Part shown: one piece after another, positions 8,881 through 18,099 of the stretch | Layout: each line of letters begins with the position of its first letter | Numbering within the stretch: the stretch's first letter is position 1 | Assembly (NCBI RefSeq): GCF_964204865.1 | Contig: NC_135252.1 | Location: 24,945,383 to 25,009,382 of the forward strand | Reading direction: 5' to 3' | DNA length: 64,000 bases | Source: Styela clava | Taxonomy: Eukaryota > Chordata > Ascidiacea > Stolidobranchia > Styelidae | Notes under the pieces: model-generated | Database searches by the model: none | What the model was told of the DNA's origin: nothing | Seen by the model: the letters and a program-made list of their open reading frames with translations, nothing else | Made by a program: the position numbers and the translations under genes

Positions 8881-8981
8881 GATGCGACTATGTTTTTCAT
8901 CAAACCTTATTAGTTTTTAGGATTTTTTTATTTGAATTAATATATTACAAGTTATAGTGGTATCAAAGTTCGAGCCAAAAT

Positions 8982-9063
8982 TGGCAGCGGTGGGATTCGA
9001 ACCCACGCCATCGAAATGACTGGTGCCTTAAACCAGCGCCTTAGACCGCTCGGCCACGCTACC
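8982..9063 (-). tRNA. tRNA-Leu (AAG)
   Basis: Complete with TTTT terminator. Upstream block has one arm base changed (ATTCTTTTT). Confidence 0.94.
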
Positions 9064-9371
9064 CTGCATATATCAGCGTTGATGTATATTCTTTTTTCAT
9101 CAACATATGCAAATAGAATAATATGTATGCATAGTACGTTGTATAGATGAACCTTAAGCTTAGCATTGCGAATGGTGAGATTTATGTCTGACAATTAGGA
9201 GCGGATTTCTATCTTTATTTTTTTGTGGTTATTTTGACTTATTGGGTAAAATTATAAAATAATGAAAGACCTTTTTTGAGTGTATATGCCAGAGGTTGGA
9301 ACGAATTGAAAATATATCCATTAAAACACAAAAGCACCTTGAAAATTTAGTATTGTTTAACAAAAGAAGTC

Positions 9372-9393
9372 TGGAGATGCCGGGCATCGATCC

Positions 9394-9428
<35 letters not shown>

Positions 9429-9444
9429 TATGAGCCACATCCCC
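9372..9444 (-). tRNA. tRNA-Ala (TGC)
   Basis: Base 9 is G instead of A; all stems pair. Confidence 0.88.
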
Positions 9445-9453
9445 CATGCGACT

Positions 9454-9505
9454 GTCGGTTTCGAACCCACTCCATTGAAATGACTGGTGCCTAAAACCAG
9501 CGCCT
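9454..9505 (-). pseudogene. Half tRNA-Leu (TAG), chimeric
   Basis: Combines the relic-type 3' end with a TAG anticodon arm, then breaks at AGGCG and joins the AT-rich Leu upstream flank. It looks like conversion of the relic by Leu(TAG) followed by deletion. Confidence 0.8.
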
Positions 9506-9763
9506 AGAATAATATATATGCATACTACGTTGTATAGATGAACCTTAAGCTTAGCAGTGCGAGTGGAGGGATTATTGTCTTACAATTAAGAGCGGATTCA
9601 TATCTTTAGTTTTTTTATGGTTATTTTGACTTATTGGTTAAAATTATAGATCAATGAAAGACTTTTTCTTAGTGTATATGCGAGAGGTTGGAACGAATTG
9701 AACATATTTTAATTCAAACACAAAAGCACGCTGGAAATTTATAATTGTTTAACAAAAGTAATC

Positions 9764-9785
9764 TGGAGATGCCGGGCATCGATCC

Positions 9786-9820
<35 letters not shown>

Positions 9821-9836
9821 TATGAGCTACATCCCC
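9764..9836 (-). tRNA. tRNA-Ala (AGC)
   Basis: Clean copy, TTTT downstream. Confidence 0.93.
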
Positions 9837-9937
9837 GATGCGACTATGTTTTTCATCAAACCTTATTAGTTTTTAGGATTTTTTTATTTGAATTAATATT
9901 TTACAAGTTATCGTGGTATCAAAGTTCGAGCAAAAAT

Positions 9938-10019
9938 TGGCAGCGGTGGGATTCGAACACACGCCATCGAAATGACTGGTGCCTTAAACCAGCGCCTTAG
10001 ACCGCTCGGTCACGCTACC
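9938..10019 (-). tRNA. tRNA-Leu (AAG), two defects
   Basis: T stem GTGTG against CCCAC (T52-C62) and G10 to A in the A box. Likely inactive. Confidence 0.75.
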
Positions 10020-10327
10020 CTGCATATATCAGCGTTGATGTATATTCTATTTTCATCAACATATGCAAATAGAATAATATGTATGCATAGTACGTTGTAT
10101 AGATGAACCTTAAGCTTAGCATTGCGAGTGGTGAGATTTATGTCTGACAATTAGGAGCGGATTTCTATCTTTATTTTTTTGTGGTTAGTTTGACTTATTG
10201 GGTAAAATTATGAAATAATGAAAGACCTTTTTTGAGTGTATATGCCAGAGGTTGGAACGAATTGAAAATATGTCCATTAAAACACAAAAGCACCCTGAAA
10301 ATTTAGTATTGTTTAACAAAAGAAGTC

Positions 10328-10400
10328 TGGAGATGCCGGGCATCGATCCCGGTACCTCGCGCTTGCAAAGCGCGCGCTCTACCATATGAGCTACATCCCC
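10328..10400 (-). tRNA. tRNA-Ala (TGC)
   Basis: Anticodon loop ends in A (TTTGCAA), base 38 changed; stems intact. Confidence 0.9.
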
Positions 10401-10409
10401 CATGCGACT

Positions 10410-10461
10410 GTCGGTTTCGAACCAACGCTATCGAAATGACTGGTGCCTTAGACCAGCGCCT
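10410..10461 (-). pseudogene. Relic half tRNA-Leu (AAG loop)
   Basis: As 288. Confidence 0.85.
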
Positions 10462-10569
10462 AAAAACGGAATTTGGAATTTTTCATCAAACATTATTAGT
10501 TTTCGGGATTTTTCTATTTGAAATATTATATTACAAGTCTTCTCGTGGTAACAAATTTCGAACAAAAAC

Positions 10570-10651
10570 TGGCAGCGGTGGGATTCGAACCAACGCCATT
10601 GAAATGACTGGTGCCTAAAACCAGCGCCTTAGACCGCTCGGCCACGCTACC
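10570..10651 (-). tRNA. tRNA-Leu (TAG), T-stem mismatch
   Basis: T51-C63 as in 2851; otherwise complete. Confidence 0.85.
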
Positions 10652-10959
10652 CTCCACATATCAGCGTTAATGTATATTCTATTTTCATCAACTTATGCAA
10701 ATAGAATAATATATATGCATACTACGTTGTATTGATGAACCTTAAGCTTAGCAGTGCGAGTGGAGGAATTAATGTCTTACAATTAAGAGCGGATTCATAT
10801 CTTTAGTTTTTTATGGTTATTTTGACTTATTGGTTAAAATTATAGATCAATGAAAGACTTTTTCTTGGTGTATATGCGAGAGGTTGGAACAAATTGAACA
10901 TATTTTAATTCAAACACAAAAGCACCCTGGAAATTTATTATTGTTTAACAAAAGTAATC

Positions 10960-10981
10960 TGGAGATGCCGGGCATCGATCC

Positions 10982-11016
<35 letters not shown>

Positions 11017-11032
11017 TATGAGCTACATCCCA
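10960..11032 (-). tRNA. tRNA-Ala (AGC), lacking G1
   Basis: As 8327, before the fourth spacer. Confidence 0.75.
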
Positions 11033-11462
11033 TCGTGCAGGTAGCGTAGCCCGGCGTTCTGAAACATCTGAAATTTCGTTGACATGTGCAGAGTTTGTTG
11101 ATATTGTTCCCTAGACTCCACGCGTGCCGAGACTGCGCTTCCTTTTAACTGTCCGTTTCCAAGTGTCTAGTAGTTTAAAACGTGTGAAATCTTGGTTGTG
11201 TATTCTAATCTTCAGTAAACGATAACGGTAAAATCGATTCAAAGTTTCAGTGAAAGTAAGTATGACATCAAAAGACTTAACTTATTTTGTGGAACAGGCT
11301 TATCGTTGCAGTTGAGATGCGTGTTGCGATAGATTCTCCAGTCGAGGGGCAATCAAGTAAACGCCCCAAAAATCGAAACGCGTTATCACCTCACTCGAAC
11401 AATCAACGGTCGACGCGACCCGGACCATGATGTCGCTATAAATTAGAAGACTTATGCAATCC
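11033..11462 (-). repeat. 430-bp spacer of long unit, copy 4
   Basis: Fourth 430-bp copy, close to copy 3 in sequence. Confidence 0.8.
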
Positions 11463-11513
11463 AGGTACCTCGCGCACGCTAATCGCGCGCTCTACCATAT
11501 GAGCTACATCCCC
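11463..11513 (-). pseudogene. tRNA-Ala 5' half
   Basis: As 3745. Confidence 0.85.
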
Positions 11514-11614
11514 GATGCGACTATGTTTTTCATCAAACCTTATTAGTTTTTAGGATTTTTTTATTTGAATTAATATATTACAAGTTATAGTGGTATCAAA
11601 GTTCGAGCCAAAAT

Positions 11615-11696
11615 TGGCAGCGGTGGGATTCGAACCCACGCCATCGAAATGACTGGTGCCTTAAACCAGCGCCTTAGACCGCTCGGCCACGCTACC
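11615..11696 (-). tRNA. tRNA-Leu (AAG)
   Basis: Complete, TTTT terminator, flanks as at 8982. Confidence 0.94.
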
Positions 11697-12004
11697 CTGC
11701 ATATATCAGCGTTGATGTATATTCTTTTTTCATCAACATATGCAAATAGAATAATATGTATGCATAGTACGTTGTATAGATGAACCTTAAGCTTAGCATT
11801 GCGAGTGGTGAGATTTATGTCTGACAATTAGGAGCGGATTTCTATCTTTATTTTTTTGTGGTTATTTTGACTTATTGGGTAAAATTATAAAATAATGAAA
11901 GACCTTTTTTGAGTGTATATGCCAGAGGTTGGAACGAATTGAAAATATATCCATTAAAACACAAAAGCACCTTGAAAATTTAGTATTGTTTAACAAAAGA
12001 AGTC

Positions 12005-12026
12005 TGGAGATGCCGGGCATCGATCC

Positions 12027-12061
<35 letters not shown>

Positions 12062-12077
12062 TATGAGCTACATCCCC
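12005..12077 (-). tRNA. tRNA-Ala (AGC) in Ala(TGC) context
   Basis: The body and 5' leader are of the AGC type while the 3' flank is that of Ala(TGC). The crossover therefore lies within or next to the gene and swapped the anticodon relative to its terminator flank. All stems pair. Confidence 0.92.
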
Positions 12078-12178
12078 GATGCGACTATGTTTTTCATCAA
12101 ACCTTATTAGTTTTTAGGATTTTTTTATTTGAATTAATATATTACAAGTTATCGTGGTATCAAAGTTCGAGCAAAAAT

Positions 12179-12260
12179 TGGCAGCGGTGGGATTCGAACC
12201 CACGCCATCAAAATGACTGGTGCCTTAAACCAGCGCCTTAGACCGCTCGGCCACGCTACC
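12179..12260 (-). tRNA. tRNA-Leu (AAG)
   Basis: Variable-arm loop is TTTG in place of TTCG; all stems intact. An extra AT dinucleotide sits in the 5' flank. Confidence 0.94.
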
Positions 12261-12570
12261 CTGCATATATATCAGCGTTGATGTATATTCTATTTTCATC
12301 AACATATGCAAATAGAATAATATGTATGCATAGTACGTTGTATAGATGAACCTTAAGCTTAGCATTGCGAGTGGTGAGATTTATGTCTGACAATTAGGAG
12401 CGGATTTCTATCTTTATTTTTTTGTGGTTAGTTTGACTTATTGGGTAAAATTATGAAATAATGAAAGACCTTTTTTGAGTGTATATGCCAGAGGTTGGAA
12501 CGAATTGAAAATATATCCATTAAAACACAAAAGCACCCTGAAAATTTAGTATTGTTTAACAAAAGAAGTC

Positions 12571-12643
12571 TGGAGATGCCGGGCATCGATCCCGGTACCT
12601 CGCGCATGCAAAGCGCGTGCTCTACCATATGAGCTACATCCCC
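12571..12643 (-). tRNA. tRNA-Ala (TGC)
   Basis: Base 26 is A; stems pair. Confidence 0.9.
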
Positions 12644-12652
12644 CATGCGACT

Positions 12653-12726
12653 GTCGGTTTCGAACCCACGCCATTGAAATGACTGGTGCCTAAAACCAGC
12701 GCCTTAGACCGCTCGGCCACGCTACC
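12653..12726 (-). pseudogene. tRNA-Leu (TAG) with lost acceptor
   Basis: 5' acceptor strand, D arm and anticodon arm are intact, but the 3' end has been replaced by the relic-type end (CCGAC and beyond). The acceptor cannot pair and the T stem has a G51-G63 clash. No T-run terminator. Confidence 0.85.
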
Positions 12727-13035
12727 CTCCATGTGTCAGTGTTAATGTATATTCTATTTTCATCAACTTATGCAAATAGAATAATATATATGCATACTAC
12801 GTTGTATAGATGAACCTTAAGCTTAGCAGTGCGAGTGGAGGGATTATTGTCTTTCAATTAAGAGCGGATTCATATCTTTAGTTTTTTTATGGTTATTTTG
12901 ACTTATTGGTTAAAATTATAGATCAATGAAAGACTTTTTCTTAGTGTATATGCGAGAGGTTGGAACGAATTGAACATATTTTAATTCAAACACAAAAGCA
13001 CGCTGGAAATTTATAATTGTTTAACAGAAGTAATC

Positions 13036-13057
13036 TGGAGATGCCGGGCATCGATCC

Positions 13058-13092
<35 letters not shown>

Positions 13093-13108
13093 TATGAGCT
13101 ACATCCCC
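13036..13108 (-). tRNA. tRNA-Ala (AGC), terminator altered
   Basis: Body clean, but the usual TTTT downstream is TTCT, so readthrough into the spacer is expected if transcribed. Confidence 0.9.
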
Positions 13109-13209
13109 GATGCGACTATGTTTTTCATCAAACCTTATTAGTTTTTAGGATTTTTTTATTTGAATTAATATATTACAAGTTATCGTTGTATCAAAGTTCG
13201 AGCAAAAAT

Positions 13210-13291
13210 TGGCAGCGGTGGGATTCGAACCCACGCCATCGAAATGACTGGTGCCTTAAACCAGCGCCTTAGACCGCTCGGCCACGCTACC
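13210..13291 (-). tRNA. tRNA-Leu (AAG)
   Basis: Complete; TTTTT terminator. The upstream block has one altered base (ATCCTATTT arm on the plus strand). Confidence 0.94.
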
Positions 13292-13599
13292 CTGCATATA
13301 TCAGCGTTGATGTATATCCTATTTTCATCAACATATGCAAATAGAATAATATGTCTGCATAGTACGTTGTATAGATGAACCTTAAGCTTAGCATTGCGAG
13401 TGGTGAGCTTTATGTCTGACAATTAGGAGCGGATTTCTATCTTTATTTTTTTGTGGTTATTTTGACTTATTGGGTAAAATTATAAAATAATGAAAGACCT
13501 TTTTTGAGTGTATATGCCAGAGGTTGGAACGAATTGAAAATATATCCATTAAAACACAAAAGCACCCTGAAAATTTAGTATTGTTTAACAAAAGAAGTC

Positions 13600-13621
13600 T
13601 GGAGATGCCGGGCATCGATCC

Positions 13622-13656
<35 letters not shown>

Positions 13657-13672
13657 TATGAGCTACATCCCC
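13600..13672 (-). tRNA. tRNA-Ala (TGC)
   Basis: Clean copy like 206. Confidence 0.93.
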
Positions 13673-13681
13673 CATGCGACT

Positions 13682-13733
13682 GTCGGTTTCGAACCAACGC
13701 TATCGAAATGACTGGTGCCTTAGACCAGCGCCT
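13682..13733 (-). pseudogene. Relic half tRNA-Leu (AAG loop)
   Basis: As 288. Confidence 0.85.
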
Positions 13734-13841
13734 AAAAACGGAATTTGGAATTTTTCATCAAACATTATTAGTTTTCGGGATTTTTCAATTTGAAATATTA
13801 TATTACAAGTCTTCTCGTGGTAACAAATTTTGAACAAAAAC

Positions 13842-13923
13842 TGGCAGCGGTGGGAATCGAACCCACGCCATTGAAATGACTGGTGCCTAAAACCAGCGCC
13901 TTAGACCGCTCGGCCACGCTACC
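13842..13923 (-). tRNA. tRNA-Leu (TAG)
   Basis: T stem fully paired; T loop is TTCGATT (base 59 changed). TTTTT terminator present. With 448, one of the two best Leu(TAG) candidates. Confidence 0.93.
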
Positions 13924-14232
13924 CTCCATATGTCAGCGTTAATGTATATTCTATTTTCATCAGCTTATGCAAATAGAATAATATATATGCATACTACGTT
14001 GTATAGATGAACCTTAAGCTTAGCAGTGCGAGTGGAGGTATTATTGTCTTACAATTAAGAGCGGATTCATATCTTTAGTTTTTTTATGGTTATTTTGACT
14101 TATTGGTTAAAATTATAGATCAATGAAAGACTTTTTCTTAGTGTATATGCGAGAGGTTGGAACGAATTGAACATATTTTAATTCAAACACAAAAGCACGC
14201 TGGAAATTTATAATTGTTTAACAAAAGTAATC

Positions 14233-14305
14233 TGGAGATGCCGGGCATCGATCCCGGTACCTCGCGCATGCTAAGCGCGTGCTCTACCATATGAGCTACA
14301 TCCCC
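14233..14305 (-). tRNA. tRNA-Ala (AGC)
   Basis: Base 26 is A; stems pair; TTTT downstream. Confidence 0.91.
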
Positions 14306-14406
14306 GATGCGACTATGTTTTTCATCAAACCTTATTAGTTTTTAGGATTTTTTTATTTGAATTAATATATTACAAGTTATCGTGGTATCAAAGTTCGAGC
14401 AAAAAT

Positions 14407-14488
14407 TGGCAGCGGTGGGATTCGAACCCACGCCATCGAAATGACTGGTGCCTTAAACCAGCGCCTTAGACCGCTCGGCCACGCTACC
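14407..14488 (-). tRNA. tRNA-Leu (AAG)
   Basis: Clean copy. Confidence 0.95.
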
Positions 14489-14797
14489 CTGCATATATCA
14501 GCGTTGATGTATATTCTATTTTCATCAACATATGCAAATAGAATAATATGTATGCATAGTACGTTGTATAGATGAACCTTAAGCTTAGCATTGCGAGTGG
14601 TGAGATTTATGTCTGACAATTATGAGCGGATTTCTATCTTTATTTTTTTGTGGTTAGTTTGATTTATTGGGTAAAATTATGAAATAATGAAAGACCTTTT
14701 TTTGAGTGTATATGCCAGAGGTTGGAACGAATTGAAAATATATCCATTAAAACACAAAAGCACCCTGAAAATTTAGTATTGTTTAACAAAAGAAGTC

Positions 14798-14870
14798 TGG
14801 AGATGCCGGGCATCGATCCCGGTACCTCGTGCATGCAAAGCGCGCGCTCTACCATATGAGCTACATCCCC
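14798..14870 (-). tRNA. tRNA-Ala (TGC), anticodon-stem mismatch
   Basis: C29-A41 mismatch as in the AGC copies at 7130 and 15469, suggesting exchange between Ala isoacceptors. Confidence 0.82.
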
Positions 14871-14879
14871 CATGCGACT

Positions 14880-14931
14880 GTCGGTTTCGAACCAACGCTA
14901 TCGAAATGATTGGTGCCTTAGACCAGCGCCT
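14880..14931 (-). pseudogene. Relic half tRNA-Leu (AAG loop)
   Basis: As 288 with one substitution beside the anticodon stem. It is joined by a short bridge to a second Ala(TGC). Confidence 0.85.
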
Positions 14932-15004
14932 AAAAACGGAATTTGGAATTTTTCATCAAACCGATTTCGGGAAGAAAATTTAGTATTGTTCAACAAAAGA
15001 AGTC

Positions 15005-15077
15005 TGGAGATGCCGGGCATCGATCCCGGTACCTCGCGCATGCAAATCGCGCGCTCTGCCATATGAGCTACATCCCC
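15005..15077 (-). tRNA. tRNA-Ala (TGC), degenerate
   Basis: An extra Ala(TGC) only 207 bp from the previous one. C31 is A (mismatch closing the anticodon loop) and the D loop reads GGCA. TTTT terminator kept. Confidence 0.75.
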
Positions 15078-15086
15078 CATGCGACC

Positions 15087-15160
15087 GTCGGTTTCGAACC
15101 CACGCCATTGAAATGACTGGTGCCTAAAACCAGCGCCTTAGACCGCTCGGCCACGCTACC
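15087..15160 (-). pseudogene. tRNA-Leu (TAG) with lost acceptor
   Basis: Same chimera as at 12653: intact 5' part, relic-type 3' end, no acceptor pairing. Confidence 0.85.
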
Positions 15161-15468
15161 CTCCATATGTCAGCGTTAATGTATATTCTATTTTCATCAA
15201 CTTATGCAAATAGAATAATATATATGCATACTACGTTGTATTGATGAACCTTAAGCTTAGCAGTGCGAGTGGAGGAATTAATGTCTTACAATTAAGAGCG
15301 GATTCATATCTTCAGTTTTTTATGGTTATTTTGACTTATTGGTTAAAATTATAGATCAATGAAAGACTTTTTCTTGGTGTATATGCGAGAGGTTGGAACG
15401 AATTGAACATATTTTAATTCAAACACAAAAGCACGCTGGAAATTTGTAATTGTTTAACAAAAGTAATC

Positions 15469-15541
15469 TGGAGATGCCGGGCATCGATCCCGGTACCTCG
15501 TGCATGCTAAGCGCGCGCTCTACCATATGAGCTACATCCCC
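15469..15541 (-). tRNA. tRNA-Ala (AGC), anticodon-stem mismatch
   Basis: C29-A41 mismatch; otherwise complete. Confidence 0.82.
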
Positions 15542-15642
15542 GATGCGACTATGTTTTTCATCAAACCTTATTAGTTTTTAGGATTTTTTTATTTGAATTA
15601 ATATATTACAAGTTATCGTGGTATCAAAGTTCGAGCAAAGAT

Positions 15643-15724
15643 TGGCAGCGGTGGGATTCGAACCCACGCCATCGAAATGACTGGTGCCTTAAACCAGCGC
15701 CTTAGACCGCTCGGCCACGCTACC
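15643..15724 (-). tRNA. tRNA-Leu (AAG), weak terminator
   Basis: Body clean, but the downstream T run is interrupted (TCTTTG), leaving only three T in a row. Confidence 0.92.
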
Positions 15725-16032
15725 CTGCATATATCAGCGTTGATGTATATTCTATTTTCATCAACATATGCAAATAGAATAATATGTATGCATAGTACGT
15801 TGTATAGATGAACCTTAAGCTTAGCATTGCGAGTGGTGAGATTTATGTCTGACAATTAGGAGCGGATTTCTATCTTTATTTTTTTGTGGTTAGTTTGACT
15901 TATTGGGTAAAATTATGAAATAATAAAAGACCTTTTTTGAGTGTATATGCCAGAGGTTGGAACGAATTGAAAATATATCCATTAAAACACAAAAGCACCC
16001 TGAAAATTTAGTATTGTTTAACAAAAGAAGTC

Positions 16033-16054
16033 TGGAGATGCCGGGCATCGATCC

Positions 16055-16089
<35 letters not shown>

Positions 16090-16105
16090 TATGAGCTACA
16101 TCCCC
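16033..16105 (-). tRNA. tRNA-Ala (TGC)
   Basis: Clean copy like 206. Confidence 0.93.
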
Positions 16106-16114
16106 CATGCGACT

Positions 16115-16166
16115 GTCGGTTTCGAACCAACGCTATCGAAATGACTGGTGCCTTAGACCAGCGCCT
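16115..16166 (-). pseudogene. Relic half tRNA-Leu (AAG loop)
   Basis: As 288. Confidence 0.85.
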
Positions 16167-16274
16167 AAAAACGGAATTTGGAATTTTTCATCAAACATTA
16201 TTAGTTTTCGGGATTTTTCTATTTGAAATATTATATTACAAGTCTTCTCGTGGTAACAAATTTCGAACAAAAAC

Positions 16275-16356
16275 TGGCAGCGGTGGGATTCGAACCAACG
16301 CCATTGAAATGACTGGTGCCTAAAACCAGAGCCTTAGACCGCTCGGCCACGCTATC
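16275..16356 (-). tRNA. tRNA-Leu (TAG), several defects
   Basis: T51-C63 mismatch, G2 to A in the acceptor (mismatch with C71) and G26 to T. Probably a decayed edge copy. Confidence 0.75.
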
Positions 16357-16664
16357 CTCCATATGTCAGCGTTAATGTATATTATATTTTCATCAACTTA
16401 TGCAAATAGAATAATATATATGCATACTACGTTGTATTGATGAACCTCAAGCGTAGTAGTGCGAGTGGAGGAATTAATGTCTTACAATTAAGAGCGGATT
16501 CATATCTTTAGTTTTTTATGGTTATTTTGACTTATTGGTTAAAATTATAGATCAATGAAAGACTTTTTCTTGGTGTATATGCGAGAGGTTGGAACGAATT
16601 GAACATATTTTAATTCAAACACAAAAGCACCCTGGAAATTTATTATTGTTTAACAAAAGTAATC

Positions 16665-16686
16665 TGGAGATGCCGGGCATCGATCC

Positions 16687-16721
<35 letters not shown>

Positions 16722-16737
16722 TATGAGCTACATCCCA
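16665..16737 (-). tRNA. tRNA-Ala (AGC), terminal copy
   Basis: Last tRNA at the right edge (5'-most in transcription). Base 1 is T as in the other spacer-linked copies; the rest pairs. Confidence 0.78.
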
Positions 16738-17016
16738 TCGTGTAGGTAGAGTAGCCGGGCGTTCTGAAACATCTGAAATTTCGTTGACATGTGCAGAGTT
16801 TGTTGATATTGTTCCCTAGACTCCACGCGTGCCGAGACTGCGCTTCCTTTTAACTGTCCGCTTCCAAGTCTCTAGTAGTTTAAAACGTGTAGAATCTTGG
16901 TTGTGTTTTTTAATCTTCAGTAAACGATAACGGTAAAATTGATGCAAAGCTCCAGTAAAAGTAAATATGACATCAAAAGACTTAGTTTGAGGCAGAGGCT
17001 TATCGTCGCAGCTCAG
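16738..17016 (-). repeat. Diverged terminal spacer, array edge
   Basis: Matches roughly the first 280 bases of the 430-bp spacer with increasing divergence, then turns into unrelated AT-rich DNA. There is no Ala 5' half here. This marks the array boundary and suggests where the internal spacers came from. Confidence 0.75.
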
Positions 17017-17083
17017 ATAAATTTAAATTTAAATTTTAAAATCCCACCCAATCTGTCAAATAGCATGCTGAACAACAAAAATG

Positions 17084-17757
17084 GGTACTCCCGTAGTTAG
17101 GGTTAGGCCATAGAAAATTTTGTTTAAATTCAGTTCTATTACGAGTTTGGGGCAGTGGCGTAGCAAGACTCGTGCCCCCGCGCAAAATATTTTGTGGAAA
17201 TGACCCTAAAAACTCTCGGACATAAGCTAAAACATAGCTTGTTTATATTTTGTCAAAAAACATAACATGTCGCTATAAAAAGGCCATGGTAACCTGAAAT
17301 TTGCCGTTTATCTTGGTTACTTTAATTTTTTTTCATACGTTTTCCTTTTTTGTCATTTTTCTGCGTTTCTGTGCGCCCTTGAGAGGCTTTGCTTTCGACA
17401 TTATTCTGACAGCTTTCGTAATTTTGCCGCTGCGATCAAACCACAAGACGCCGAAAATCGATGACTCCCTGGCATTGTTACATACCAAAACGATTTGAGC
17501 AGAACTATCATCAATTTTATAAGATGTGCATTACTGGTTTTGCAATGCAGCTTTTGGTTTTGCGGCCTAAATTTCTAAATTCTAACCGCTTGGGCCCCTT
17601 TGCGATGTGGCCCTCCCGCGGAGTGGATGCTACGCCACTGGTTCGGGGACTGTTTGTGTTAACCAAGTAAATACACTCTTTGTCAATAGGTTTCAGTCCA
17701 TTTGCACAACTCGATGTAAAAAGGCTAACAAAATTAGTTACCCCCATATTGGTACAC
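17084..17757 (+). mobile_element. Foldback/MITE family C, interrupted
   Basis: Outer element beginning GGTACTCCCGTAG with a GTTAGGGTTAGG stretch and ending in CATATTGGTACAC. The same family recurs at 21630-21820 and, inverted, at 43880-44091. It is split by the hAT-like insertion at 17153-17640; removing that restores the order seen in the other copies. Confidence 0.7.
17153..17640. mobile_element. hAT-like non-autonomous element
   Basis: Terminal inverted repeats CAGTGGCGTAGCA and TGCTACGCCACTG, 488 bp, no transposase frame. Flanks GTTTGGGG and GTTCGGGG match at 7 of 8 bases, as expected for the 8-bp target duplication of hAT transposons. Inserted in the family C element. Confidence 0.8.
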
Positions 17758-17817
17758 TATCGTGTCTGAATGTCTGCTTTGTATAGGTTTATAATTTGGC
17801 CAGGTGTATCACTAAAT

Positions 17818-18099
17818 CAGTGGTTTTCAAATGGTTGGGCGCGTCCCATAAGGCGAGCATACACAGTATTTTGATGGTTTGTGAAGCAAATTAAAAATAA
17901 AAATATTGGTTAGATCTGATATTTCCCGCCTTATTTTGTATATTTACATTCCATTCACGTGTTTTCAACTTGTTTTTTAATGAAAAATACTTTCGCCTTA
18001 CTATCTATTATTTGTAGCTTCTTGTTAGCTAGTCAGAGGATTGACGAGACTTGACAAATTTTAAAAAGGGAGCGCCCCAAAAAAGTTTGAGAAACACTG
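17818..18099. mobile_element. hAT-like MITE
   Basis: Begins CAGTGGTTTTCAAA and ends TTTGAGAAACACTG, with flanks CACTAAAT and CACTTGAT (6 of 8 identical). Non-coding, 282 bp. Confidence 0.65.

Larger units (their letters stand above)
1..16737 (-). repeat. Tandem array of Ala/Leu tRNA gene units
   Basis: Higher-order tandem repeat. Read on the minus strand each full unit holds Leu(AAG), Ala(AGC), Leu(TAG), a relic half Leu and Ala(TGC), separated by AT-rich spacers conserved from unit to unit. Distances between successive Ala(TGC) copies are about 1196-1198 bp for the plain unit and 1677-1678 bp when a 430-bp spacer is present; 207, 534, 566, 885, 956 and 1029 bp units result from internal deletions or fusions. 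Adjacent long units (from 2609 and 4286) are almost identical, which points to recent unequal crossover or conversion. The array continues past the left edge and ends on the right inside a spacer that runs into unrelated DNA. Confidence 0.95.

Noticed and set aside
63-16323. Repeated open frames of 60-97 codons through the tRNA array
   Set aside because: They run through tRNA bodies and spacers, recur with each unit and show no protein features; they are by-products of the tRNA repeats.
1-16737. CRISPR-like or satellite reading of the array
   Set aside because: Units are over 1 kb with tRNA genes, introns elsewhere show a eukaryote, and no short regular repeat-spacer pattern exists.
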